Below are positions 1 through 7,817 of a stretch of DNA of 64,000 bases, in pieces. Position 1 is the first letter of the stretch, and every line of letters begins with the position of its first letter. The DNA lies in assembly GCF_008801475.1 (NCBI RefSeq), contig NZ_VZPP01000004.1:248001-312000 (forward strand), given 5' to 3'. Both the position numbers and the translations under genes were made by a program. A model generated the notes under the pieces. The model was not told where the DNA came from and did no database searches. It worked only from the letters and a program-made list of their open reading frames with translations. The DNA is from Pseudomonas moorei. GTDB lineage: Bacteria; Pseudomonadota; Gammaproteobacteria; Pseudomonadales; Pseudomonadaceae.

Positions 1-492
1 GTACCAGCCCAATGGGCGTTCGCCGGTGATTTCGGTGAGGATGCGGATCGCTTCGAGCATGTGCTCGCGTTCCTGGGTTTCATCCATGTACTGGTAGTCG
101 ATCCAGCGGTAGCCGTGGCTGCAGATCTCGTGGCCGGCTTCGACCATGGCGCGGATCACGTCCGGGTGACGCTGGGCGGCCATGGCGACGGCGAAGATGG
201 TCAGCGGAATGTCGAATTCCTTGAACAGTTTCAGAATCCGCCAGACACCGGCACGGCTGCCATACTCGTAAAGCGATTCCATGCTCATGTTGCGCGCGCC
301 TTGCAGCGGCTGCGCCGAGACCATTTCAGACAGGAAGGCTTCGGATTCCTTGTCGCCGTGCAGGATGTTGCGCTCGCCGCCTTCTTCGTAATTGAGTACG
401 AACGACAGGGCGATGCGGGCATTGCCCGGCCAGTGTGGGTGAGGAGGGTTACTGCCGTAACCGACCAGGTCGCGTGGGTAGTCAGCGCTCAC
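1..492 (-). CDS. puuE: Allantoinase PuuE, N-terminal part (cut by window edge)
   Basis: Polysaccharide-deacetylase-fold allantoinase, which opens allantoin to allantoate in cytosolic purine catabolism. The translated 164 residues start VSADYPRDLVGYGSNPPHP and contain the family segment SHGYRWIDYQYMDETQE, typical of PuuE. The gene starts with GTG and runs leftward out of the window, so about half of the usual roughly 310 residues is visible. It is divergent from uraH, as in other pseudomonads, where uraD, allantoicase and ureidoglycolate lyase follow downstream; those would lie outside this window. A TTGTATACAA palindrome overlaps its likely -10 region. Family assignment is firm; the downstream operon is inferred. 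Confidence 0.9.
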   Translation of the reverse strand, partial: MSADYPRDLVGYGSNPPHPHWPGNARIALSFVLNYEEGGERNILHGDKESEAFLSEMVSAQPLQGARNMSMESLYEYGSRAGVWRILKLFKEFDIPLTIFAVAMAAQRHPDVIRAMVEAGHEICSHGYRWIDYQYMDETQEREHMLEAIRILTEITGERPLGWY

Positions 493-579
493 TGCAGGCT
501 TCCTTCTTATTCGATGATGACGGTTGGTGCGACGCAGCTGAAAACTCGATGGCAGGCTGGCGTCACAGCGATGGGCTGA

Positions 580-589
580 TTGTATACAA
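580..589. promoter_or_regulatory. TTGTATACAA palindromic operator candidate (puuE side)
   Basis: Perfect 10-bp palindrome TTGTATACAA. On the minus strand its right half is part of TACAAT, a good -10 hexamer for puuE, with TTACAA 18 bp upstream as a weak -35. The half-site pattern (TnGTnnACnA) is that of FadR/FCD-type GntR repressors. The binding protein is not identified. Confidence 0.55.
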
Positions 590-785
590 CTTTATATTCA
601 ATTTGTAAGCCTGATTTTTTGCATTTTTCTTTAACGGTCATCTTTTCGTGTGCTTGACCCGGTCCTGCAAGAAACCTGCCTGATAGGTCAGCTAATGGCT
701 GGAGGGTTCAACAAGTCCGCGGTTCAGCCGTTAATCGCCGGGAAATCCATGGATGGCGCTGGTCGCGGTAAAAATGTCGTTTTTA

Positions 786-795
786 TTGTGTACAA
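786..795. promoter_or_regulatory. TTGTGTACAA operator candidate (uraH side)
   Basis: TTGTGTACAA, one mismatch from the 580-589 palindrome and identical to the site upstream of the purine permease. TACAAT within and next to it could serve as a -10 for uraH, about 130 bp before the start codon. Confidence 0.5.
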
Positions 796-925
796 TTTTT
801 TTGAAAAGTGTCTTAATTAGTCGCTCGCCGCAGCTTTTCGTGCTCCGAAACGGTGCGGTCTCCTTTTAACTGACTTCGGGAGGCGCGAGGTCTGACTGCT
901 TCATGCAGGCAGGCGCGCAGAATCA

Positions 926-1279
926 ATGGGACGTTTGACTACACATGTTTTGGACGCTGCACATGGCTGCCCGGGCAGCTCGATCAAGGTCGAGTTGTAC
1001 CGTGTTGAAGGTTCGCAGCTGGAATTGGTCGCCAGCGCGATAACCAACAGCGATGGCCGTGTCGATGCACCGTTGTTGCAAGGTGATGACTACCGTACCG
1101 GGGTCTATCAGGTTCAGTTTCATGCGGGCGATTACTACCGCGCCCGTGGCGTTCAACTGCCGGAACCGGCGTTCCTGGATGTAGTGGTGCTGCGTTTTGG
1201 CATTTCTGCGGAGCAGGACCACTATCACGTGCCCTTGCTGATTTCGCCGTACAGCTACTCCACGTATCGCGGCAGCTGA
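926..1279 (+). CDS. uraH: 5-hydroxyisourate hydrolase (transthyretin-like)
   Basis: Hydrolyses 5-hydroxyisourate, the first product of urate oxidation, to OHCU on the way to S-allantoin. At 117 residues it is the usual length. It shows the N-terminal RLTTHVLDAAHG motif carrying the catalytic His, and the diagnostic C-terminal YRGS tetrapeptide. No signal peptide is seen, so it should be cytosolic. It is divergent from puuE and separated from the AzgA-type permease by a LysE-family gene on the opposite strand. A TTGTGTACAA site lies upstream and a clear intrinsic terminator follows. Confidence 0.95.
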   Translation: MGRLTTHVLDAAHGCPGSSIKVELYRVEGSQLELVASAITNSDGRVDAPLLQGDDYRTGVYQVQFHAGDYYRARGVQLPEPAFLDVVVLRFGISAEQDHYHVPLLISPYSYSTYRGS

Positions 1280-1338
1280 TCCCCCAAGCAGCTGCCTCAA
1301 CCTGGAAGCGACTGCGCATATAGCTTCTTTGGTCTTTC

Positions 1339-1364
1339 GCCCGCTCACACTGCGGGCTTTTTTT
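1339..1364 (+). terminator. Intrinsic terminator after uraH
   Basis: GCCCGC stem, 7-nt loop, GCGGGC, followed by seven T. Confidence 0.85.
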
Positions 1365-1392
1365 CGCCTGGAGAAAAGTGGTGCCTGTGCTG

Positions 1393-1466
1393 GCGCTTTC
1401 GCCGGCAAGCCGGCTCCTACAAGGTGATTCGCACGACCTGTGGGAGCTGGCTTGCCAGCGAAGCTG
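1393..1466. repeat. REPIN (paired inverted REP palindromes)
   Basis: Two REP arms in inverse orientation (GCCGGCAAGCCGGCTCCTAC and GTGGGAGCTGGCTTGCCAGC) with a short spacer, between convergent uraH and the LysE gene. It ends immediately before the LysE stop codon. Confidence 0.85.
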
Positions 1467-2093
1467 TTAACGGCTGAGCAGGGACGCTGCCCCGGCTCCA
1501 CTGAACAACCCGGCACTGATCCGGTTGAACCAGCTCTGCCCCTTGCCACTGCGCAGATACCGCGCCGCACCATGGGCACCCAGCCCGTAAGCCAATTTGC
1601 ACAGCAGGTCCAGCACGGTCCAGGTGGCAATCATCACCAGCAACTGCGGGAGGAATGGCTGTTCGGCGCTCAGGAACTGCGGGAGGAAGGCGGCGAAGAA
1701 CAGAATGTCTTTCGGGTTGCTCGCACCCAGCATGAAGGCGCGCCCGAACAGGGCACGAAAGCGTGGCGCCGGGGCCGCTTGAGGCACTTCGGCGCCATGG
1801 GCCGGTTGACGCGATTGCTGCCAGCTCTGCCAGGCGAGGTAGAACAGGTACAGCGCACCGACGATCTTCAATGCGCTGAACAATTGCTCCGACGCCAGCA
1901 GCAGCGCGCCCAGACCCAGCGCCGAAGCGCTCAGCAGGCAAATCGAGGCAGTCACGCCACCGAGAAAGGCCGGGTAGGAACGCACCAGACCGTAATTCAA
2001 GCTGTTGCTGATCATCAGCAAAGACAGTGGCCCCGGGATCAGGATCACCACCAGCGCAGCGCCGCTGAACAGCAGCCAGGTTTCCAGACTCAT
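1467..2093 (-). CDS. LysE/RhtB family amino-acid exporter
   Basis: Inner-membrane export carrier of the LysE/RhtB superfamily (amino acids or their derivatives; substrate not predictable). 208 residues, beginning MSLETWLLFSGAALVVILIP, with the family signature IPGPLSLLMISNSLNYG near the N-terminus and about six hydrophobic segments. The start was set at this ATG because a GGAGGA ribosome site lies 7-8 nt before it; the reading frame is open further upstream but lacks such a site. It lies in the same orientation as the purine permease, with a hairpin between, so it is probably a separate transcript. It sits inside a purine cluster but nothing ties it to purines. Confidence 0.85.
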   Translation of the reverse strand: MSLETWLLFSGAALVVILIPGPLSLLMISNSLNYGLVRSYPAFLGGVTASICLLSASALGLGALLLASEQLFSALKIVGALYLFYLAWQSWQQSRQPAHGAEVPQAAPAPRFRALFGRAFMLGASNPKDILFFAAFLPQFLSAEQPFLPQLLVMIATWTVLDLLCKLAYGLGAHGAARYLRSGKGQSWFNRISAGLFSGAGAASLLSR

Positions 2094-2111
2094 CACTTTC
2101 CTCCATTTGCA

Positions 2112-2139
2112 CAAAAGCCTCACCCGACGGGGTGAGGCT
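2112..2139 (-). terminator. Probable terminator of the purine permease gene
   Basis: Perfect 10-bp stem AGCCTCACCC/GGGTGAGGCT with a 4-nt loop; on the minus strand it is followed by TTTTGTG. It separates the permease from the LysE gene. Confidence 0.6.
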
Positions 2140-2165
2140 GGTTTGAAGCGCGTACCGCCTAAGGT

Positions 2166-3515
2166 TTACAAGAAGATGAACTTGGCGATGAAGATCGCGC
2201 AGAGCACCCACAGACTCGCGGAAATTTCCTTGTACTTGCCAGTGCCGGCCTTCAGGACCACATAGGTGATGAAGCCCAGCGCGATACCGTCGGCGACCGA
2301 AAAGGTCAGGGGCATCATGATGGCGGTGACGATCGCCGGAATGCTGTCGGTCGCTTCGTCCCACTCGATGTGCTTCATGCCACCCATCATCAACATGGCC
2401 ACGTAAATCAGTGCGCCTGCGGTGGCGTAGGCGGGAATCATTCCGGCCAGTGGAGCGAAGAACATGGCTGCAATAAATAGCACACCTACGGTCACTGCGG
2501 TAAGACCAGTCCGACCACCCGCCGCTACACCCGCGGCACTTTCCACATAGCTGGTGACAGGAGGAACACCGACGATCGCGCCGAATACACTGGAGGCACT
2601 GTCGGCTTTCATGGCGCGGGAGAGGTTTTCGATGCGGCCGTCAGCGTTGACCAGATTGGCGCGCTGCGCCACGCCCATCAAGGTGCCGGCGGTGTCGAAC
2701 ATGTGTACGAAGAGGAAGGCCAGCACCACACTGATCATGCTGACGTTGAACACGCCGGCGAGGTTCATCGCCATCCAGGTCGGGGCCAGGCTCGGCGGTG
2801 CCGACATGATCCCTTCGTAATGCACCAGGCCCAGGCCCCAACCGGCCAGGGTTACGGTGATGATGCTAATGAGGATGGCGCCAAAGACCTTGTGGTAGCT
2901 GAGTACGGCGATCATCAGGAAGCAGATGGCGGCCAGCAGCGGGGCTGGCTCGCGCAGGGAGCCCAGTTTGATCAAGGTGGCCGGACTGTCGACGATGATG
3001 CCGGCGGTTTTCAAACCGATCAGGCCCAGGAACAGGCCCACACCCGCACCCATGGCGAAGCGCAGGCTCACCGGAATGCTGTTGAGCAGCCATTCGCGGA
3101 CGCGAGAGAAGGTCAGGATCATGAACAGCACACCGGACACGAACACTGCACCGAGGGCGGTCTCCCAGTTGTAGCCCATGGTGCCGACCACGGTATAGGT
3201 GAAGAAGGCGTTCAGGCCCATGCCCGGCGCCAGGCCGACCGGCCAGTTGGCGTACAGGCCCATCAGCAGGCAACCCAGTGCGGCGGCGATGCAGGTGGCG
3301 ACGAACGCCGCACCGTGATCGATCCCGGCGTCCGCCATGATGTTGGGGTTGACGAAGATGATGTAGGCCATGGTGATGAAGGTTGTCAGACCGGCAATCA
3401 ACTCGGTCTTCACCGTGGTGCCATGCAAGCTGAGTTTAAAGATGCGCTCCAGCCAGCCATTGCGTAAAGGCGGCGAGAGATCCAGCGTCGATGCTTCGGA
3501 TTTGCGGCTTTCCAC
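2166..3515 (-). CDS. NCS2 (AzgA-type) purine permease
   Basis: Proton-coupled nucleobase permease of the AzgA branch of NCS2, expected to import adenine, guanine or hypoxanthine. 449 residues, GTG start with a GAGGAG ribosome site. Family features: GLTTFITMAYIIFVNP after a short cytoplasmic N-terminus, the GLAPGMGLNAFF loop, and VPPVTSYVESAAGVAAGGRTG in the second half; about 12-14 membrane segments. Linkage to uraH/puuE fits uptake of substrate for the same catabolic route. The promoter carries a TTGTGTACAA site between -35 and -10. The exact purine cannot be decided from sequence. Confidence 0.92.
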   Translation of the reverse strand: MESRKSEASTLDLSPPLRNGWLERIFKLSLHGTTVKTELIAGLTTFITMAYIIFVNPNIMADAGIDHGAAFVATCIAAALGCLLMGLYANWPVGLAPGMGLNAFFTYTVVGTMGYNWETALGAVFVSGVLFMILTFSRVREWLLNSIPVSLRFAMGAGVGLFLGLIGLKTAGIIVDSPATLIKLGSLREPAPLLAAICFLMIAVLSYHKVFGAILISIITVTLAGWGLGLVHYEGIMSAPPSLAPTWMAMNLAGVFNVSMISVVLAFLFVHMFDTAGTLMGVAQRANLVNADGRIENLSRAMKADSASSVFGAIVGVPPVTSYVESAAGVAAGGRTGLTAVTVGVLFIAAMFFAPLAGMIPAYATAGALIYVAMLMMGGMKHIEWDEATDSIPAIVTAIMMPLTFSVADGIALGFITYVVLKAGTGKYKEISASLWVLCAIFIAKFIFL

Positions 3516-3635
3516 AGCGAATACTCCTCAAGAGTTTTATTGTTATTTCCAGGGCCGGACCCGAGAGGGTGGCAGCAGCCCTTTGAGGCACTTGCGATTT
3601 TGTTGACCGCTTGGTCAGGAACTCGCACGAGGTGG

Positions 3636-3664
3636 ATTATGCTTTTGTGTACAAATAAAGCAAA
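3636..3664 (-). promoter_or_regulatory. Purine permease promoter with embedded TTGTGTACAA operator
   Basis: On the minus strand CATAAT (3641-3636, 5/6 to consensus) is preceded at 17 bp by TTTGCT (3664-3659). The palindrome-like TTGTGTACAA at 3645-3654 fills the spacer, the standard position for a repressor that blocks RNA polymerase. Confidence 0.55.
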
Positions 3665-3727
3665 TATTGTTTTTTGTTTTGTAGACGAAAAAAATGACGA
3701 TAGCGGTATATCGCCGGGAAGGGTGCC

Positions 3728-3822
3728 ATCGCGGGCAAGCCACGCTCCCTCAGGAATTGTGTCGTTCACCGACCTTGTGAATGACAAAAAATCTGTGGGA
3801 GCGCGGCTTGCCCGCGATGACG
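3728..3822. repeat. REPIN
   Basis: Inverse REP arms CATCGCGGGCAAGCC...GCTCCC and GTGGGAGCGCGGCTTGCCCGCGATG separated by about 45 bp. Confidence 0.85.
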
Positions 3823-3858
3823 TCAGATCAATCGATACATCTGTTGCGGATCAAATAT

Positions 3859-4305
3859 TCAGTCAGCGGCCACTTGGCTTTTCCCCAGCGCCAGATTCAC
3901 CGCCAACCACCCATTCACCGCCGTTTCCCCGGCCTCGGCAAACACCCGCTCCAGCAATCTCACCTGCTCACGACGCAGCGCCTGCTCGAAGCGCGCCCCC
4001 TCGTCGGTCAGCTCCAGCAGGCGTTTACGCTTGTCTGTCTCGGACGCAATGCTGTTCACCAGATGCATTTCCAGCAATTGGCGCAGTGGCATGTTCAGCG
4101 CCTGCTTGCTTACGCCCAGCAAGGCCAGCAACTCTTTCACACTCAAGTTCGGGTAACGGGCGATGAAAAACACGATGCGTTGGTGCACACGGCTCAAGCC
4201 TCGGCGTTCAAGCATTTCATCGGCCTTGGCGGTGAAGGCCTGGTAGCCGAAGAAAAACGCTTCCATGGCTTGCTGCTGGGATGTCGGGTTTTTAAGGTCA
4301 AGCAT
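3859..4305 (-). CDS. MarR family transcriptional regulator
   Basis: 148-residue winged-helix regulator. The central part (LSVKELLALLGVSKQALNMPL followed by the wing segment ending SETDKRKRLLELTDEGARF) is the MarR DNA-binding core; helices at both ends would form the dimer interface. It is divergent from an aminotransferase gene. Two perfect GTCAA-N5-TTGAC palindromes lie at the junction, the first covering its own start codon, which suggests autorepression and control of the neighbour. The ligand is unknown. The ribosome site is weak. Confidence 0.9.
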   Translation of the reverse strand: MLDLKNPTSQQQAMEAFFFGYQAFTAKADEMLERRGLSRVHQRIVFFIARYPNLSVKELLALLGVSKQALNMPLRQLLEMHLVNSIASETDKRKRLLELTDEGARFEQALRREQVRLLERVFAEAGETAVNGWLAVNLALGKSQVAAD

Positions 4306-4353
4306 ATTGACGTATCCGCTCGGGCTGACGTAATTTCGGTCAACAAGTTTGAC
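4297..4353. promoter_or_regulatory. Twin GTCAA-N5-TTGAC operators for the MarR regulator
   Basis: Two identical 15-bp inverted repeats, GTCAA-N5-TTGAC, at 4297-4311 (over the marR start codon) and 4339-4353. Their centres are 42 bp apart, four helical turns, so both face the same side of the DNA. Confidence 0.55.
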
Positions 4354-4387
4354 TCATTTTCCTCTGGCCTCGCTACCGGTGATCCCC

Positions 4388-5554
4388 ATGGCTTTTTCCG
4401 AACGTGTTTCGCGCCTTAAAAGTTCTCTGATCCGTGAAATCCTTGCCGCTGCCCAGCGCCCGCAAGTGATGTCGTTCGCCGGCGGGTTACCGGCCGAAGC
4501 CATGTTGCCAAAGGTCGAATGGGATCAGATGCCGCTGACCATGGGCCAATACGGCATGAGCGAGGGCGAACCGGCGTTGCGCGAGATGTTGGCAGCCGAG
4601 GCCCGGGCGCTGGGCGTGCCCTGCGAGGCGAGTCAGGTGTTGGTGGTCAGTGGTTCACAGCAGACCCTCGATCTGGCGGCCAAGCTCTACATCGACAAGG
4701 GCACTGAGATCCTGCTCGAAGCGCCGACCTACCTGGCGGCACTGCAAATCTTCCAGCTGTTCGGTGCGGAATGCCTGACCGTGCCGCTACAAGGCGATGG
4801 CCCGGACCTGGCGCAATTGCGCGTACGCCTGGAAAAGCACCGTCCTGCGTTCATCTACCTGATCCCGACGTTCCAGAATCCATCGGCCGTGCGGTATAGC
4901 GAAGCCAAGCGCGATGCCGTGGCGGCGTTGCTCGACGAGTTCGGCGTGACCCTGATCGAAGATGAGCCTTACCGCGAACTGACCTTCGACGGTGGCAGTG
5001 CGACACCTATTGTCAGTCGCTTGAAAAAATCCAGCTGGATCTACACCGGCACCGTGTCGAAAACCTTGCTGCCGGGGTTGCGCGTCGGTTATCTGATAGC
5101 CAGCGCGGATCTGTTTCCGCATTTGTTGAAACTCAAGCAATCGGCGGATCTGCACACCAACCGCGTCGGCCAGTGGCAAGCGCAGCAGTGGATTGGCAGC
5201 GAAAAATTCCGGGAGTATTTGAGTAAATTGCGCGACTTCTACCGGGGGCGTCGCGACGCGTTTCAATCGGCCCTGGAGACGCATTTTGCCGACCTGGCGG
5301 ATTGGCATGTGCCGCAAGGCGGGCTGTTTTTCTGGCTCACCCTCAAGCAGCCATTGGATACCCGAACCTTGCTGCACGCGGCATTGGCCAATGATGTGGC
5401 GTTCATGCCGGGCGAGCCGTTCTTCCCGGATCCGGACAACAACCCCGGTCATCTGCGGTTGAATTTCAGCCACATCGACCCGGCGCGGCTGGATGAGGGG
5501 CTCAAGCGGTTGGCGGCGGTGGTGCGTCAGGCGCAAGCGGCGCAAGCCGCCTGA
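4388..5554 (+). CDS. PLP-dependent aminotransferase (class I/II, 2-aminoadipate type)
   Basis: Fold-type I aminotransferase of the MocR/2-aminoadipate transaminase branch without the GntR DNA-binding domain. 388 residues. Visible: MSFAGGLPAEAMLP near the N-terminus, the PTFQNPSA segment that contacts PLP, EDEPYRELTF, and the cofactor lysine in GTVSKTLLPGLRVGYL; an LRLNFSH motif near the C-terminus supplies the carboxylate-binding Arg. The ATG at 4388 is preferred over an upstream TTG because MAFSERVSRLKSS matches the usual N-terminus. Divergent from marR and probably controlled by it. Amino-acid substrate unknown. A strong terminator follows. Confidence 0.88.
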   Translation: MAFSERVSRLKSSLIREILAAAQRPQVMSFAGGLPAEAMLPKVEWDQMPLTMGQYGMSEGEPALREMLAAEARALGVPCEASQVLVVSGSQQTLDLAAKLYIDKGTEILLEAPTYLAALQIFQLFGAECLTVPLQGDGPDLAQLRVRLEKHRPAFIYLIPTFQNPSAVRYSEAKRDAVAALLDEFGVTLIEDEPYRELTFDGGSATPIVSRLKKSSWIYTGTVSKTLLPGLRVGYLIASADLFPHLLKLKQSADLHTNRVGQWQAQQWIGSEKFREYLSKLRDFYRGRRDAFQSALETHFADLADWHVPQGGLFFWLTLKQPLDTRTLLHAALANDVAFMPGEPFFPDPDNNPGHLRLNFSHIDPARLDEGLKRLAAVVRQAQAAQAA

Positions 5555-5560
5555 AAACAG

Positions 5561-5590
5561 ATAAACCGGCGCAAGGGCCGGTTTATTTTT
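5561..5590 (+). terminator. Intrinsic terminator after the aminotransferase
   Basis: Perfect 10-bp stem ATAAACCGGC/GCCGGTTTAT, 6-nt loop, then a T run. Confidence 0.9.
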
Positions 5591-5633
5591 GCCTGAAGAT
5601 GTGTGGTGACTGTAGCGGCCCCGCTGAAGTTTT

Positions 5634-6005
5634 TCAGGCCGCAGCGAAGCGCTTGTCCAGATAATCAATGATCACCTTGGACTCATACATCCAGGTGGTC
5701 TGGCCGTTCTCTTCGATGCGCAGGCACGGCACCTTGATCTTGCCGCCTTGCTCCAGCAGGGTCTGGCGATCCTGTTCGTTGTTCTTCGCATCGCGCAAGG
5801 CCACCGGCACATTCAGGCGGCGCAGGGTGCGGCGGGTTTTCACGCAGAACGGGCAGGCGTGGAATTGATACAGGGTCAGGTCCTTGGCGGCGCTGTTGAC
5901 CTGGGCCTGAGCCTCGGCCGGGCGCTGCTTTTTGCCTGGGCGGGTGATGAAGTCGATGAAGATGATCAGTTGGCCAAGGCCGACACGAAGCGCTTTTACG
6001 AACAC
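5634..6005 (-). CDS. Glutaredoxin/GST N-terminal-like thiol protein with N-terminal hydrophobic segment
   Basis: Thioredoxin-fold protein of 123 residues. After a short amphipathic/hydrophobic N-terminus (ALRVGLGQLIIFIDF) it has YQFHACPFCVKTRRTL, a glutaredoxin CPFC redox motif, followed by KVPCLRI with the cis-Pro and the GST-like ESKVIIDYL. It probably reduces glutathione mixed disulfides, possibly membrane-associated. The GTG start is inferred from a TGAGG ribosome site and from the fit to the family; the frame stays open upstream with non-conserved sequence. It lies downstream of folE but behind folE's terminator. Confidence 0.82.
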   Translation of the reverse strand: MFVKALRVGLGQLIIFIDFITRPGKKQRPAEAQAQVNSAAKDLTLYQFHACPFCVKTRRTLRRLNVPVALRDAKNNEQDRQTLLEQGGKIKVPCLRIEENGQTTWMYESKVIIDYLDKRFAAA

Positions 6006-6064
6006 GTTGAAAGCCTCACGGAGCGAAAAATGAAGGGCGCGCAGCTTACCTGATTTTCGCGGAC

Positions 6065-6094
6065 GAAAAAAAACCGGCGATGAATGCCGGTTTT
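6065..6094 (-). terminator. Intrinsic terminator after folE
   Basis: AAAACCGGC/GCCGGTTTT stem with a 7-nt loop, followed on the minus strand by a T run. Confidence 0.85.
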
Positions 6095-6108
6095 CTTCGT
6101 GCTGCGAA

Positions 6109-6654
6109 TTACTTGATGAGGCTGAGGAATTCACTGCGAGTCGCAGCGTTCTCGCGGAACTCGCCGAGCATCACCGAGGTGATCATCGACGAATTCTGCT
6201 TTTCCACACCGCGCATCATCATGCACATGTGCTTGGCCTCGATCACCACTGCAACGCCCAGGGCGCCGGTGACTTGCTGGACCGCGTCGGCGATCTGGCG
6301 GCTGAGGTTTTCCTGGATCTGCAGGCGGCGGGCGTACATATCGACGATCCGCGCAACTTTCGACAGCCCCAGGACCTTGCCGCTCGGGATGTAGGCGACG
6401 TGGGCCTTGCCGATGAACGGCAGCAGGTGGTGCTCGCACAACGAGTACAGCTCGATGTCCTTGACCAGCACCATTTCGCTGTTGTCGGAGCTGAACAAGG
6501 CACCGTTGGTGACTTCTTCGAGCGTCTGTTCATAACCGCGGCAGAGGTACTGCATGGCTTTGGCGGCACGTTTTGGCGTGTCGAGCAGGCCCTCGCGGGA
6601 GACGTCCTCGCCCAGTTGGCCGAGAATCGCGGTGTAATTCTGTTCCAGGGACAT
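6109..6654 (-). CDS. folE: GTP cyclohydrolase I
   Basis: Zinc enzyme that turns GTP into 7,8-dihydroneopterin triphosphate, the first step to tetrahydrofolate and pterins. 181 residues, a normal length. Zinc ligands are seen in [10 protein letters not shown] (Cys and His) and in KHMCMMMRG (second Cys); the conserved RRLQIQE and QNSSMITS segments are present. This makes it the Zn-dependent type IA enzyme. Pseudomonads usually carry more than one folE copy, so this may not be the only one in the genome. Confidence 0.96.
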   Translation of the reverse strand: MSLEQNYTAILGQLGEDVSREGLLDTPKRAAKAMQYLCRGYEQTLEEVTNGALFSSDNSEMVLVKDIELYSLCEHHLLPFIGKAHVAYIPSGKVLGLSKVARIVDMYARRLQIQENLSRQIADAVQQVTGALGVAVVIEAKHMCMMMRGVEKQNSSMITSVMLGEFRENAATRSEFLSLIK

Positions 6655-6731
6655 GAAACTACCTGTGGGATTTTACGCAAAGGGCAAGGGTACGGTGGCG
6701 GACACGTCGCTGCAAGCATGACGCATCAGCT

Positions 6732-7289
6732 TTACTCGTCCCGACCTTCCATCATGGTTCGTTTGAGCATCACATAAACGGCGCCGGCACCGCCGTGCCT
6801 GGCCTGGCACGAGGTGAAGCCCAGTACCTGCGAATGCTGGCGCAACCACGTGTTGACGTGGCTTTTGATCATCGGCCGCTTGCCGTCCAGGCGCACGGCC
6901 TTGCCGTGGGTGACGCGCACGCAGCGAATTTCGAATTTGGTGGCTTCAGCGAGAAAGGCCCAGAGGGTTTCCCGGGCCTTTTCCACGCTCATGCCATGCA
7001 GGTCGAGGCTGCCTTCGAACGGAATCTGACCGATCTTGAGCTTGCGCATCTGGCTTTCCTGCACACCGTCGCGCGCCCACATCAGCTCGTCTTCCGGACC
7101 GACATCGATGACGAATTGATCCGACAGTCCGTCTACGGTAGTGGCGTCGGTGCGCACGGTGGCGGCCTGACGCAGCTTGGCGATCTGCGCGCGGTCAGCC
7201 TTGGGTTTGCCGGTTTCGGCGCGATCGTGCTTGATCGGCTTGACGCCTTGGATCGCGCTTTTGAACAGGGAAAAATCGTCGTCTTGCAT
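6732..7289 (-). CDS. Smr domain DNA endonuclease (SmrA-like)
   Basis: 185-residue protein with a C-terminal Smr (small MutS-related) domain: SLDLHGMSVEKARETLWAFL carries the LDLHG signature, followed by CVRVTHGKAVRLDGKRP with the THGK motif. Such proteins nick branched DNA or cleave RNA. The N-terminal third is charged and probably flexible. A GGAGG ribosome site fixes the start. It shares orientation with folE across a 77-bp gap. The precise substrate is not known. Confidence 0.88.
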   Translation of the reverse strand: MQDDDFSLFKSAIQGVKPIKHDRAETGKPKADRAQIAKLRQAATVRTDATTVDGLSDQFVIDVGPEDELMWARDGVQESQMRKLKIGQIPFEGSLDLHGMSVEKARETLWAFLAEATKFEIRCVRVTHGKAVRLDGKRPMIKSHVNTWLRQHSQVLGFTSCQARHGGAGAVYVMLKRTMMEGRDE

Positions 7290-7365
7290 GTCAGCCTCCG
7301 CGAAGGGCGGCCAGTTTACCCAACTCGAAGCGAATGGGCGCGCGACAAAACGCGCGACCTTCGGC

Positions 7366-7686
7366 TCAGTCGTGTTTTTTCATCAAATGCGGGGACATGG
7401 CCAGCTCCCGCGACTGGCGTGCGCGACGACGGCAGCGCCGCCACAACCAGACACCGACGTACAGCACGACCAGGCCAATCGCCAGAATCACAGCGGCGCC
7501 AGCGCGGTTGGTGTTCATTTCGCCCAGGGCGGGTGCGTGGCCGAGGAGGCTGGCAATGCCGGCCATGATCAGCAGCACGCCAGACATGGCCAGCAACGCG
7601 GCAATCGTCGCGCCGATTCGATAACGCCAGTTGCTTCGGCCTTTGGGCCGCAAGCGGCGAGCGTCAAAACCATCGGATAACTTCAT
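7366..7686 (-). CDS. Small two-helix membrane protein, unknown function
   Basis: 106 residues with two clear membrane segments (about residues 24-48 and 62-82), a basic N-terminus (DARRLRPKGRSNWRYR) and an Arg cluster (WRRCRRRAR) after the second helix, which suggests both ends are cytoplasmic. ATG start with an AGGAAGG ribosome site 5 nt upstream. I do not recognise the family. It follows the 7818-8408 gene in the same orientation. Confidence 0.7.
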   Translation of the reverse strand: MKLSDGFDARRLRPKGRSNWRYRIGATIAALLAMSGVLLIMAGIASLLGHAPALGEMNTNRAGAAVILAIGLVVLYVGVWLWRRCRRRARQSRELAMSPHLMKKHD

Positions 7687-7817
7687 TCCGACCTTCCTCA
7701 ATGGGTATCGGCCCTTCGACCGGGAGTTGACCGGGATGTTCCTGAGGCTAAGACAATTACGGCTAACGAGAGGCTTTTGCGGATGAGCGGCGCTTTAGAC
7801 CGCTCATTGAACGTCGA

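Larger units (their letters stand above)
493..925. other. Divergent puuE/uraH regulatory intergenic region
   Basis: 433 bp without a credible gene, AT-richer than its surroundings. It holds two copies of the TTGT(A/G)TACAA palindrome (listed separately), one on the puuE side and one on the uraH side. The uraH start has only a weak Shine-Dalgarno match. Confidence 0.7.
3516..3858. other. Intergenic region: permease promoter plus REPIN
   Basis: 343 bp without a gene. The left part holds the permease promoter and operator; the right part holds a REPIN that ends shortly before the convergent end of the marR gene. Confidence 0.7.
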
